Shown piece after piece: positions 1 to 9,306 of a stretch of DNA of 64,000 nt. Both the position numbers and the translations under genes were made by a program. Numbering within the stretch: the first letter of the stretch is position 1; the number at the start of each line of letters is the position of its first letter. The stretch is from assembly GCA_016195815.1 (NCBI GenBank), contig JACPYX010000008.1, forward strand, positions 1 through 64,000. Reading direction: 5' to 3'. The notes under the pieces were generated by a model. It saw only the letters and a list, made by a program, of their open reading frames with translations, was not told the DNA's origin and searched no databases. Origin of the DNA: Chloroflexota bacterium (GTDB taxonomy: Bacteria > Chloroflexota > Anaerolineae > Anaerolineales > Villigracilaceae).

Positions 1-382
1 CGTCTGCATCCTGCGGGCCATCCTTCACTTGAAATGTTTCGGATTCTTCGCCTCGAAAAACAGTGTCGCTGTTTAAGCCAGCCGCAGAGCGGATGCGTAA
101 GCCGTCGGTGCCGGTGCCGCTAATTTGCACATACGCGCCGATTGCAAGCAGGCCGGGTGGAGGCGTCACGGTTCCCGCCGGAGTGGCTGTCGGTTGCGAA
201 ACAGCGGTAGCGGTTGGGGGCGCGATAATGGTCAGGTTAGCGGGGACAAAGCCCACGCCGGGGTTTTGAGGCGGGCGCGTCCAGCCGATGGAAATGAGAG
301 TAAACAGGAGCAGGCATGCCGCGACGAACAGAGTTCCCGCGATAGTCCAAATGTTGACGAGGGAAGTCCAATCTCTTTTCAT
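1..382 (-). CDS. Partial SH3-like/secreted protein with one N-terminal TM helix, truncated by window edge
   Basis: Reverse frame from ATG at 382 reads MKRDWTSLVNIWTIAGTLFVAACLLLFTLISIGWTRPPQNPG...GAYVQISGTGTDGLRIRSAAGLNSDTVFRGEE, open to the window edge; its ATG overlaps the stop of the next gene. The GLRIRS..GLNSD pattern is typical of bacterial SH3 repeats. Confidence 0.7.
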   Translation of the reverse strand, partial: MKRDWTSLVNIWTIAGTLFVAACLLLFTLISIGWTRPPQNPGVGFVPANLTIIAPPTATAVSQPTATPAGTVTPPPGLLAIGAYVQISGTGTDGLRIRSAAGLNSDTVFRGEESETFQVKDGPQDAD

Positions 383-1455
383 GGCAGGAGGAAGAACGCC
401 AGCCCAAGGATCAGATAAATGGAGAGTAACCCTGCGCCTTCGAGCCAGGTCGATTCGCCATCGTATGAAACCAAAGCAGAGATCACAACTGCGGCCATCA
501 AAGCCAGCAATTCAAATTGATTGAATATGAGATGCATGGGGTTGCCAAGCGCCAGGCTGATAAAGACGAGAAGCGGGGCGACAAAGAGGGCAATTTGAAG
601 GCTCGAAGAGATGGCAATTTCCACGCTCAAATCCATTTTGTTTTTGTGAGCCATCTGCACCGCCACCAAATGTTCGGCCACGTTGCCGATGAGCGGAACG
701 AGAATGATGCCGAGGAAAAATTCCGAGATGCCGAGGTTGGCGATTACATCTTCGGCTACGCGGACAAGCGCCTCGCTCAAGTATACGACGCCGATCGTGG
801 CAAGGGCAAGGATGGTGATGGCTTGAGCCAAGGTCCAATCGGGAAGTTCGCTTTTGGGCATAGTATGCGAGAGCGCGCTTTCTTTGGAACGGGACGCATC
901 GAATAAACCCAGGATGTACAGCGCGATCATAATGATCGCAACGCCGATACTAAGCGCTTCGACTTTTGAATCGGCGGCCTTACCTACGATGCTTTGGCTG
1001 AACATGGACGGTATGATCAGTGTCACGACGGCCAGCACGAGCAGGATGGCGTTGCGGCTGGCGTTGACCTTGTTGAAGGTTTGCGTTCCGTGGCGAATAC
1101 CGCCGACCACGATGGAAAAACCAAGCACGAGCAAAAGGTTGCCGATGATCGAGCCGGTAATGGAGGCCAGAACCAGTCCCAATAAACCGGCTTGCACGGC
1201 GGTAATTGTGATGATGAGTTCAGCAGCGTTGCCCAGCGTGGCATTGAGCAATGCGCCCCAGCGTGGACCCGTGTAGGACGCCAGGTCTTCGGTTGCTTCG
1301 CCGATGTAGGCGGCAAGCGGAATGATGCCAATCGCGGCCAGGATAAAGATCGCGATGGATGACCACTGTAAAAGTTGGGCTGCGAAGGTCAGCGGCAGAG
1401 AGAGCAGGAGAAAGACCAGCGGGTTTTTTGAAAGAAATTTATTGAAAGATTTCAT
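379..1455 (-). CDS. Ca2+/H+ antiporter, CaCA/CAX family
   Basis: 358 aa, multi-TM, with repeated GNAAELI...GSIIGNLLLVLG and GNVAEHLVAVQMA motifs typical of CAX exchangers. Confidence 0.9.
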   Translation of the reverse strand: MKSFNKFLSKNPLVFLLLSLPLTFAAQLLQWSSIAIFILAAIGIIPLAAYIGEATEDLASYTGPRWGALLNATLGNAAELIITITAVQAGLLGLVLASITGSIIGNLLLVLGFSIVVGGIRHGTQTFNKVNASRNAILLVLAVVTLIIPSMFSQSIVGKAADSKVEALSIGVAIIMIALYILGLFDASRSKESALSHTMPKSELPDWTLAQAITILALATIGVVYLSEALVRVAEDVIANLGISEFFLGIILVPLIGNVAEHLVAVQMAHKNKMDLSVEIAISSSLQIALFVAPLLVFISLALGNPMHLIFNQFELLALMAAVVISALVSYDGESTWLEGAGLLSIYLILGLAFFLLP

Positions 1456-1495
1456 GGCTTTTGTTTGCGGGCTGAAGTGCGCGCTTTCTCCTCGT

Positions 1496-2443
1496 TTATT
1501 TTTCTGCGGTGTTTTTCAACAATTCCAACGCCCTGGGCGGGATGATAACTTTCAGGGCTTGTTTCCGAATTTTAAATTCCGCCTGTGCACCGCCGAGCAT
1601 AGGCTCGCCATCCACCTGGGTTGAGAAAGCTGTATCGGATTCTATCCGCGCGGAGTGGAAAGGCAAACAGCGCGCCTGGTCGCTGGTTAAATGGCGGCCT
1701 GCCAACAGGTCAAAAAAGTGGCGGAAAGCATCGGCCACATTGTTGCCGCTCATCAACCATAAATCCATTTGGCCGTCATCCAAAAATGCGTTCGGCGAGA
1801 GGACAGCCATGCCGCCGACGTAGCGTCGAATATTGGTGGCGACGGCCAGCAGGAAATGTCCATCCACGCGTTGATCGTCGGCCCACACGCGCAAGTCCAT
1901 GCCGTGCCAGATGGCCGCGTTCCAAACTGTGGTGGCAAAATAATGAGGCACCGAAACATACTTGACGAAGCGCGGGCGCGGCTCAAGCGCATGAATGGTC
2001 ATTGCATCTAGGCCGATGCCGGCCCAAAGTAAAAACGGACGGTCGTTGCACATGCCGACATCCACGCGGCAGACAGGCGCGCTTGCCAGCAGGCGGGCGT
2101 TTTGCTGCAGTGCCTGGGTATGCCACCAGTCGAAGATTCGCTGGCCCAACTCCATGGCCCAGACATTCATCGTCCCCGCCGGAAGAACAGCGAGCGCGGT
2201 CTCTGTGTTCATCAAGCCGCCGGCAACCTGCCCGACCGTTCCATCGCCGCCGACAGCAAAGACTGCGTCATATTTTTCCGCCGCGGCCTGACGCGCCACC
2301 TGCGTGGCGTGACTGCCGCTCAACGTTTCTGCAACTTCGATTTGCCAGCCTGCCGCGCTCAATGGACGAATAATGCCGCGCACAAAAGGCCGGACGGGCA
2401 CGCGTCCTGCGGCAGGGTTGTAAAGCAGGAGGCCTTTTCGCAT
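1496..2443 (-). CDS. Diacylglycerol kinase catalytic-domain / YegS-like lipid kinase
   Basis: MRKGLLLYNPAAGR... and FAVGGDGTVGQVAGGL (GGDGT motif) with the family C-terminal pattern. Confidence 0.9.
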   Translation of the reverse strand: MRKGLLLYNPAAGRVPVRPFVRGIIRPLSAAGWQIEVAETLSGSHATQVARQAAAEKYDAVFAVGGDGTVGQVAGGLMNTETALAVLPAGTMNVWAMELGQRIFDWWHTQALQQNARLLASAPVCRVDVGMCNDRPFLLWAGIGLDAMTIHALEPRPRFVKYVSVPHYFATTVWNAAIWHGMDLRVWADDQRVDGHFLLAVATNIRRYVGGMAVLSPNAFLDDGQMDLWLMSGNNVADAFRHFFDLLAGRHLTSDQARCLPFHSARIESDTAFSTQVDGEPMLGGAQAEFKIRKQALKVIIPPRALELLKNTAEK

Positions 2444-2481
2444 TGGACGATTATAACTGACGGGATGTTATAATCGCCTCG

Positions 2482-3534
2482 ATGCTTCAAAAGGGTGAAG
2501 GACGTTTACTCAACAATCGTTACCAGCTGCTCGAGCGTTTTGGTTCAGGCGGAATGGCAAACGTTTTTCGCGCCCGCGACATACTGCTCGACCGCTATGT
2601 TGCGATCAAAGTCCTGCGCGATGACCGCAGGCGCGACGCCAATTTCGATGAACAATTCCGGCACGAAGCGCGCGCTGTCGCCAACCTGACCCATCCCAAT
2701 ATTGTCACAGTCTATGATTTCGGCTTCGATAACGGCCAGCCGTTCATCGTCATGGAACTTGTCCCCGGTACGGATTTGAAGTCGCTTCTGCATAAACGCG
2801 GACGCTTCACAGTGGATGAAGCCATTCCATTGATCGTGCAGGCCTGCGCCGGAATTGGCTATGCTCATCGCGCCGGCCTCGTGCATTGCGACGTCAAGCC
2901 GCACAACATGCTGGTCACACCCGATAACCACCTCAAGGTCACGGATTTTGGCATCGCGCGCGCGCTTGCCACCATCAGCCCCGGTGAACACACCGATGTA
3001 GTCTGGGGTTCGCCGCAATATTTTGCGCCCGAACAAGCCGCGGGACACGCGCCCAGTCCGGCTTCCGATGTCTATTCGTTGGGCGTCGTCCTCTATGAAA
3101 TGCTGACCGGCACACTGCCATTTACCGCATCCACCGCCGAAGAACTGGCGCGGCTTCATTTGAATGCCGATCCCATTCCGCTCGGTGAATATATCCCCGA
3201 TATTCCCAAACCGCTCGAAGAAATCATCTTAAAAGTTCTATCGAAAGAACCGTCTGCCCGTTATCGCACCGCCGACCAGCTCGGGCGCGTCTTGATGAAC
3301 TTTGGGACTCAGCGCGACGATCCGACTCCCAGCATCCCCATTTCGACTCCACGCCCGGCCGCGACTCCGAATTACGTTTGGGAACAAGCGCCTCAGCCCG
3401 CCCCCGAAGCGGACGCGGCACCCCTGGATATTGACTGGCTGTCTGTTGGCCTCGGCCTGCTGATGGTGATCGCCGTGCTTGGCCTCGTTCCGTTTTGGAT
3501 GTGGGTGTACTTCATATATATAACCCGCCCATAA
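2482..3534 (+). CDS. Serine/threonine protein kinase with one C-terminal TM helix
   Basis: Hanks motifs FGSGGMANVFRARD, VAIKVL, HCDVKPHNML, DFGIA, APEQ; hydrophobic C-terminus. Confidence 0.93.
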   Translation: MLQKGEGRLLNNRYQLLERFGSGGMANVFRARDILLDRYVAIKVLRDDRRRDANFDEQFRHEARAVANLTHPNIVTVYDFGFDNGQPFIVMELVPGTDLKSLLHKRGRFTVDEAIPLIVQACAGIGYAHRAGLVHCDVKPHNMLVTPDNHLKVTDFGIARALATISPGEHTDVVWGSPQYFAPEQAAGHAPSPASDVYSLGVVLYEMLTGTLPFTASTAEELARLHLNADPIPLGEYIPDIPKPLEEIILKVLSKEPSARYRTADQLGRVLMNFGTQRDDPTPSIPISTPRPAATPNYVWEQAPQPAPEADAAPLDIDWLSVGLGLLMVIAVLGLVPFWMWVYFIYITRP

Positions 3535-3540
3535 AATAGG

Positions 3541-3627
3541 ATTTGTCATTGCGAGCGAAGCGAAGCAATCTCAAGTCACATTCAAAAACGAGATTGCTTC
3601 GAGAGCTACGCTCTCTCGCAATGACAT
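3541..3627. repeat. Intergenic palindromic repeat (CATTGCGAGCGAAGCGAAGCAATCT...AGATTGCTTCG...CGCAATGACA)
   Basis: Imperfect inverted repeat; related copies at 4308-4362 and 62396-62495. Confidence 0.8.
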
Positions 3628-3635
3628 TGAAAATT

Positions 3636-4307
3636 ATGAACAAAAAATATATCATCGCCCCCTCCATCGTTTCTGCCGATTATCTTCGCCTGGCAGAGGA
3701 TATTCGCGCCTGCGAGACTGCCGGCGCAGACTGGCTTCATCTCGACGTGATGGACGGCCACTTCGTCCCCAATCTGACGTTTGGCCCGTTCCTCGTTGAA
3801 ACATTCAAGCGCGCTACAAACCTTCCGCTGGATGTTCATCTTATGATCGAACAGCCGGAACGTTACCTCGAAGCTTTTGCCAAAGCCGGCGCGAGTCACC
3901 TCACCGTGCATGTTGAGACTTGCCCGCATTTACACCGCACGCTTCAACAAATTAAATCGCTGGGCTGCGCGGCAGGCGTCACGCTAAACCCCGGCACGCC
4001 GGTCTCTGCCATCGAGCCGGTTTTGCATCTGGCGGATCTGGTGTTGGTGATGAGCGTCAACCCCGGGTTTTCCGGCCAGGTTTTTTTAGCGGAGACCGCT
4101 TCAAAGGTCGAACAGATTCGAAAAAAATTGGACCAGATCAACTCGTCAGCGTGGTTGGAAGTGGACGGCGGCATCACCCCCGAGACTTTGCCGGTCATGA
4201 AAAATGCGGGCGCAAATGCCTTTGTGTCGGCCAGCGCGGTCTTCAAATATCCGCAGGGTATCGCGTCCGGGATCAAGGCGTTACGGATGTCGTTACCAGG
4301 GGCATAG
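3636..4307 (+). CDS. rpe: Ribulose-phosphate 3-epimerase
   Basis: MNKKYIIAPSIVSADYLRLAEDI, LDVMDGHFVPNLTFGP, HLMIEQPE, VMSVNPGFSGQ, EVDGGI. Start moved from 3543 because the upstream 31 codons are repeat DNA. Confidence 0.93.
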   Translation: MNKKYIIAPSIVSADYLRLAEDIRACETAGADWLHLDVMDGHFVPNLTFGPFLVETFKRATNLPLDVHLMIEQPERYLEAFAKAGASHLTVHVETCPHLHRTLQQIKSLGCAAGVTLNPGTPVSAIEPVLHLADLVLVMSVNPGFSGQVFLAETASKVEQIRKKLDQINSSAWLEVDGGITPETLPVMKNAGANAFVSASAVFKYPQGIASGIKALRMSLPGA

Positions 4308-4362
4308 CGACGAAACAATCTCAAGCCACATTCAAAAATGAGATTGCTTCGCTTGCAACAAC
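4308..4362. repeat. Partial copy of the intergenic palindromic repeat
   Basis: acaatctcaagccacattcaaaaatgagattgcttcgcttgcaa resembles 3541-3627. Confidence 0.6.
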
Positions 4363-4380
4363 TGCGTTGAAGGTTAAAAC

Positions 4381-4412
4381 AAAAATCACGATGCGTTTCG
4401 CGTCGTGATTTT
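4381..4412 (-). terminator. Intrinsic terminator downstream of rpmB
   Basis: aaaatcacgatgcgtttcgcgtcgtgatttt hairpin followed by a T-rich run on the minus strand. Confidence 0.7.
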
Positions 4413-4432
4413 GTGGGCAGGAAATAATAAAC

Positions 4433-4618
4433 TTACGCGACTGACTTGCTCAGCGTTTTGATGCACTTGGCGCACAGCACTTGCTTGACCATGCGTCCAT
4501 TCTGCATGACGGTCACCTTTTGCAGATTGGGCTTGAATTTGCGATTTGTCGCGCGCAGAGAGAATGAGCGGTTATGCCCAAAGGCGGTCGCCTTGCCGCA
4601 GGTTGCACATTTAGCCAT
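4433..4618 (-). CDS. rpmB: 50S ribosomal protein bL28
   Basis: 61 aa MAKCATCGKATAFGHNRSFSLRATNRKFKPNLQKV..., canonical L28. Confidence 0.95.
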   Translation of the reverse strand: MAKCATCGKATAFGHNRSFSLRATNRKFKPNLQKVTVMQNGRMVKQVLCAKCIKTLSKSVA

Positions 4619-4739
4619 CGTATATATTCCTTTCGTACAATGATTCCAGTACCGTTGCCCGATTTTTGAAGGCAGGGCATTTTACCATAGAACGTATCCA
4701 TCCTCAACACAATTTGTTAAAATAGAACGAGAGGACAGT

Positions 4740-5096
4740 ATGGGCGAAGAAACCACTTCAGTAGGCGGTATTCACATCTCACCGAATGCCGTTGCGACAA
4801 TTGCATATCATGCCACGCTTCAATCTTACGGCGTGGTGGGACTGGCTCCGAAGAATCTGGCTGAAAACCTGGCACAGACCATCACTCATGAACCGGCGCG
4901 CGGCGTTTCCGTCCGCTATGACGGCGAGAATATCGACATTGATATTTATGTCATCGTCGAATACGGCACGCGTATTACAACAGTGGCGGACAGCGTTGCC
5001 GACACGGTCAAATTTCACGTCGAGAAGGCGCTGGGCATGGCTGTCCATGAAGTGAACATTCATGTGGCCGGATTGCGCGTCAGCAGCTCGGATTAG
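4740..5096 (+). CDS. Asp23/Gls24 family envelope stress response protein
   Basis: 118 aa, Asp23 pattern ISPNAVATIAYHATLQSYGVVGLA...VRYDGENIDIDIYVIVEYG. Confidence 0.9.
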   Translation: MGEETTSVGGIHISPNAVATIAYHATLQSYGVVGLAPKNLAENLAQTITHEPARGVSVRYDGENIDIDIYVIVEYGTRITTVADSVADTVKFHVEKALGMAVHEVNIHVAGLRVSSSD

Positions 5097-5108
5097 GACA
5101 CGAACCAG

Positions 5109-6779
5109 ATGATTGTGGATACTGCTCGGCTCGAGAAGTTGCGTCATCGGCCATTCGACGGCCAGGCTGTAAAGTGCCTCGTCGAAGCCGGATTGATCTG
5201 GCTTAAAACCAATCACCAGACGGTTAACTTGCTGAACGTTTTTCCTGTTCCCGATGGCGACACAGGCACGAACATGATGTTGACGATGACCTCAGCCTGG
5301 AATGAGATCAAGGATTCGGGCGAGAATCACGCAGGGAAAATGCTGGCCCTGGTCGCCAAAGGCGCATTGATGGGCGCGCGCGGTAATTCGGGCGTGATCC
5401 TTTCGCAGTTGTGGCGCGGCTTTGCGCGCGGCATTCAAGAATCAGCAGTAATTGACGCAGTTTCACTTGTGCGCGGTTTTGCGGATGCGCGTGATACAGC
5501 GTATAAAGGCGTGGTCAAGCCTGTCGAAGGAACCATCCTGACAGTCTCGAAGGATACGGCGGCCGCGGCAGAGGCCGCGCTGGCTGAGACGCAGGATCCA
5601 ATCGAAGTCCTGGCGCGTTGTGTACTTGCCGCTGGCGAGTCCGTAAGCCGTACGCCGGAATTGCTTCCAATTCTGAAACAGGCAGGCGTCGTTGATTCGG
5701 GCGGCAAGGGTTTCTTCTTTATCCTGGAGGGAATGTTGCGACACATCTATGGTCAATCACTGGACGCTCCGATCTCGTCCGTTCAACCGCTTTCGTCAAT
5801 GAATTTTGAGAGTGCCATGCAGGAAGTTGAAGAAGGTCAGGATTACGAGGTCGTTGTGGACTTCTTCCCGAACGATCAATTCGAGTTGCAAAAATTTTAT
5901 GACAAGCTGGAAGAAATGGGAACATCCATTCAAGTGGGCGAAGGTGAGGGCATGTATCGCATGCACATCCATGTGCCGCTCGATAAACGCTACCAGCCAA
6001 TTGATTACATTATGGGCATCGGCACCATTACCAAAGTCGCCATGGAAAACCTTGTGGCGCAGATGGATGAGATTGATGCCAGGACAAAAGGCGGAAAGCT
6101 TGAACTGGCAGCCATCCAGCCTGGGCAGATCGCGGTCGTGGCGGTTTCGCCGGGACCCGGCTTGAGCCGCATCTTCGCCAGTTTGGGCGTGACCGCCATC
6201 GTCGGCGGCGGACAAACGATGAATCCGTCTACAAAAGATATTCTCGATGCATTCGAGAATCTTCCGACTGACAAAGTTATCATCCTGCCCAACAATAAGA
6301 ATATTATCCTGGCCGCCAACCAGGCCAGGGACGTAACGGTAAAGCGCGTGCAGATCGTGCCGAGCAGAACCGTCCCGCAGGGATTGGCCGCCATGCTTTC
6401 GCTCAATCCCGACGGGGAGTTGGATTCCGTTACCGATAAAATGATCAAAGCAATGAGCACGGTCCAGACCGGCGAGATCACCATCGCAACTCGTTCCGTT
6501 GAAATTGACGGCGTGAAGGTCAAAGAAGGCCAGGTCATCGCGTTGTTGGACGGCAAATTAATTCTCTCATCAGGTTCGGTTGAAGAGGGTGTCATCGCTT
6601 TTCTTGAGAAGGCCAAAGCTGATGAACGCGAGCTTATCACGCTGTTCTACGGCGAAGACCTGCCTCATGCCGAAGCTAACCGCATTGCCGATGAAATCCG
6701 CAAGAAGTATCCCGCGCTGACGATCGAAATTCAGGATGGCGGACAGCCTCATTACCAGCTTATTATTTCGGTGGAATAA
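5109..6779 (+). CDS. DAK2/DhaL-domain protein, fatty acid kinase FakA-like
   Basis: LNVFPVPDGDTGTNMMLTM, GARGNSGVILSQLWRGFA, VKPVEGTILTV; full-length FakA-like architecture. Confidence 0.93.
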   Translation: MIVDTARLEKLRHRPFDGQAVKCLVEAGLIWLKTNHQTVNLLNVFPVPDGDTGTNMMLTMTSAWNEIKDSGENHAGKMLALVAKGALMGARGNSGVILSQLWRGFARGIQESAVIDAVSLVRGFADARDTAYKGVVKPVEGTILTVSKDTAAAAEAALAETQDPIEVLARCVLAAGESVSRTPELLPILKQAGVVDSGGKGFFFILEGMLRHIYGQSLDAPISSVQPLSSMNFESAMQEVEEGQDYEVVVDFFPNDQFELQKFYDKLEEMGTSIQVGEGEGMYRMHIHVPLDKRYQPIDYIMGIGTITKVAMENLVAQMDEIDARTKGGKLELAAIQPGQIAVVAVSPGPGLSRIFASLGVTAIVGGGQTMNPSTKDILDAFENLPTDKVIILPNNKNIILAANQARDVTVKRVQIVPSRTVPQGLAAMLSLNPDGELDSVTDKMIKAMSTVQTGEITIATRSVEIDGVKVKEGQVIALLDGKLILSSGSVEEGVIAFLEKAKADERELITLFYGEDLPHAEANRIADEIRKKYPALTIEIQDGGQPHYQLIISVE

Positions 6780-6951
6780 AGATTGGGAATCGGGAGTCGT
6801 GAACTGGTTCGGGCGCCCGATTGTTTTTGGAACACTCACTGCCGTACAAATACAAAAACTGAACTGCAAAGAAAGCCATTAAATCTTTGCGGTCTTAACG
6901 CTCTTTGCGGTAGAGAATTGAACATAAAAAAATTCGCGCCGCCTGGCTGGA

Positions 6952-7791
6952 ATGATGAAATTAGGTATTGTCACTGACTCAACCTCCGACCTGCCCCAAC
7001 ATTTAATCGAACAATACGAGATAGAAGTTGTGCCAACCATTTTAATTCTCGAAGGCAGGGAATATGCGGATGGACAGGGTATCTCGCGCACAGAGTTCTA
7101 CACGCGCCTGCCGGATTTCAAGACGGTTCCCACGACTGCCGCTCCCTCGATCGGTGAGTTTTCCGGCCGCTATGAGAAGTTGCTCGGTCAGGGCTGTGAC
7201 CACATACTCTCGATCCATGCCGCCGGCGCGTTGACTTCCATTCTGAATGTTGCGCGCCAGGCCGCGGACAGATTCCAAAATCGCATCACCACCATTGACA
7301 GCCTGTCTCTCTCGATGGGACTCGGCTTTCAAGTCTTGGCTGCGGCAGAAACCGCCGAGGATGGACTCAAGGCCGCGCTGGCCGCGATTGAATCCGCGCG
7401 CAAAAGATTGCGCGTTTCCGCCGCGCTGGACACGATGGAATATCTTCGCCGCAGCGGACGAGTCCCGGCGGCGGTGACGATGCTCGGTTCGGCCTTAAGC
7501 ATCAAGCCGCTGGTTGAAGTGGCCGACAGCCAGGTCAAGGCCATCGGCGCGGTACGGACAACGCGTCAGGCCGATGAACGCATGATGTCCTTCCTGAAAT
7601 CTTGCGGAAAATTGGAACGGCTGGCCATCCTGCATACCGGCGCCGAAACGCGTGCGCGCGGATTCCTGCGCCAGGCGATGAACGAGATCAGCCAGTCTGT
7701 GCCGCGTGAAATCCTGATGTTGAACGTCACCACCGTGATCGGCACGCACGTCGGGCCGAATGGACTGGGCTTCGCAGCGGTAAAGGTGTAG
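6952..7791 (+). CDS. DegV family fatty-acid-binding protein
   Basis: KLGIVTDSTSDLPQHLIEQYEIEVVPT, SSL-type centre and ALDTMEYLRRSGRV. Confidence 0.93.
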   Translation: MMKLGIVTDSTSDLPQHLIEQYEIEVVPTILILEGREYADGQGISRTEFYTRLPDFKTVPTTAAPSIGEFSGRYEKLLGQGCDHILSIHAAGALTSILNVARQAADRFQNRITTIDSLSLSMGLGFQVLAAAETAEDGLKAALAAIESARKRLRVSAALDTMEYLRRSGRVPAAVTMLGSALSIKPLVEVADSQVKAIGAVRTTRQADERMMSFLKSCGKLERLAILHTGAETRARGFLRQAMNEISQSVPREILMLNVTTVIGTHVGPNGLGFAAVKV

Positions 7792-8019
7792 GGAGGCAAG
7801 ACCAATGTAAGATTCTGGCGGGAGATTCTGGGCAGAAGCATGTTTCGTTGTCCGTCCCTATCGCCTCGACCCATGACTTGTAATCTGTTTCCGTTATGAT
7901 GCGTTCGTGCGCCTGCTACTTGAGCGACTCATACACCAACGCGGCCGCCGACAATTTCCCAACCATACTTCGCTTTGCGCCTGTCTTTGACCCCGAACCG
8001 CCAGGTGGTAGAAAAAGAA

Positions 8020-8051
8020 AAGCCTGGCAGTTCACATGAACTGCCAGGCTT
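8020..8051 (-). terminator. Intrinsic terminator for the PhnD-like gene
   Basis: Perfect 14 bp stem aagcctggcagttc-acat-gaactgccaggctt followed by ttctttttc on the minus strand. Confidence 0.85.
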
Positions 8052-8059
8052 GGGGACTT

Positions 8060-9178
8060 TTACTTGACGAGAGTAGCCGGATCGACACCGGCCTTCTTGA
8101 GCACTGCGGCGAAGTCGTTATAGAAGTCAGGCTTGACTTGCTGGAACGCATCGTAGTTGTACAGGCTCTTGAGAACGGCCTTGCCACCCGGATCCGCGGC
8201 CATGGCAAGCATGCCTTCAACGATGACAGCCTGGAGTTTTGGATCCAGCGTCTTGATGAACTGCATACCATCGTTCGGGATGCGGTCAGTATCTGCAAAG
8301 ACAGACACCTTTGTGGCAATGTCGGGATAGGTAGCAGCCAGGTTGGCAGAAGTATCCGTCAGTACATTGATGTAAGTTACACCTGCATCGCAATCGCCCT
8401 TGTAAACGGCAACGGCCACGTTGTTATGAGAACCAGCATTCTGGGTCGCCTTGAAATCCGTGTCGGGATTAATGCCGTTGGCCGCAAGAATAATGCGCGG
8501 GACGATATAACCCGAGGTCGAGTTCGGGTCAACGAAGCAGAAGGTCTTGCCCTTCAAATCCGCGAAACTTTTGACGCCCGAGGCGGCATTGGCAATGAAC
8601 TGGCCTTTATAGAAAGGCTGAGGCTGTCCGCCCAGCGCTTTATCGGGGTCGAGATCATTGGTGGCATATTTGCGGATGGCAACCAAGGCGGGAATGATGC
8701 CGTACTTCTGTTCAGCCAATAAAACGGAGAAGGTGTTGAGGAAGCTGACTTGCGCCTTCTCAGCGCCCATGGCTTCGATAGAGGCGGCAAAGGTGGTACC
8801 TACTTCCATCTTGAAGCTAAGTCCGGTCATCTGGCTCAGGCAGTCAGCGATGGCAGTTCCGGCCTTCGTAATCTTGCCGGTGTCACCGGAAGGAACGAAG
8901 GTGATCACGATGGGATTATCCGATGCGCCAAGTGCGCCAGCGGCAGGGGCCGCGGGTGCATCAGCCAGCTTATCGCACTTGGGCGGGACTGCCGTTGGAG
9001 CCGCGGTGGGGGCCGTAGTGGGAGGCACAGTCGTGGGCGCTTCAGTAGCCGGAACGACCGTTGGGGCCTCGGTCACGACTTCGGTGGGGGCCGCAGTCAC
9101 AGCAGGGGCGCAGGCGGAGAGGATCATCGAGAAGATGACGGTCAACGCGAGCAAAAGGAACGTAAGGCGTTTGTTCAT
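8060..9178 (-). CDS. PhnD/SsuA/transferrin-family substrate-binding lipoprotein
   Basis: Lipobox LSAC; NPIVITFVPSGDTGKI, GKTFCFVDPNSTSGYIVPR, typical PhnD-like. Confidence 0.88.
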   Translation of the reverse strand: MNKRLTFLLLALTVIFSMILSACAPAVTAAPTEVVTEAPTVVPATEAPTTVPPTTAPTAAPTAVPPKCDKLADAPAAPAAGALGASDNPIVITFVPSGDTGKITKAGTAIADCLSQMTGLSFKMEVGTTFAASIEAMGAEKAQVSFLNTFSVLLAEQKYGIIPALVAIRKYATNDLDPDKALGGQPQPFYKGQFIANAASGVKSFADLKGKTFCFVDPNSTSGYIVPRIILAANGINPDTDFKATQNAGSHNNVAVAVYKGDCDAGVTYINVLTDTSANLAATYPDIATKVSVFADTDRIPNDGMQFIKTLDPKLQAVIVEGMLAMAADPGGKAVLKSLYNYDAFQQVKPDFYNDFAAVLKKAGVDPATLVK

Positions 9179-9306
9179 ATATGCTTCTCCTTTTTATACA
9201 AATTTTTTTTGGGGGTAGTCAGCCCCTTCGACAAAATGATGATAACTCGAAATAATTTTTTAGGCAAGCGAGTTTATCTCAAAAAAAACATAAGCCGGCG
9301 GCTTTG

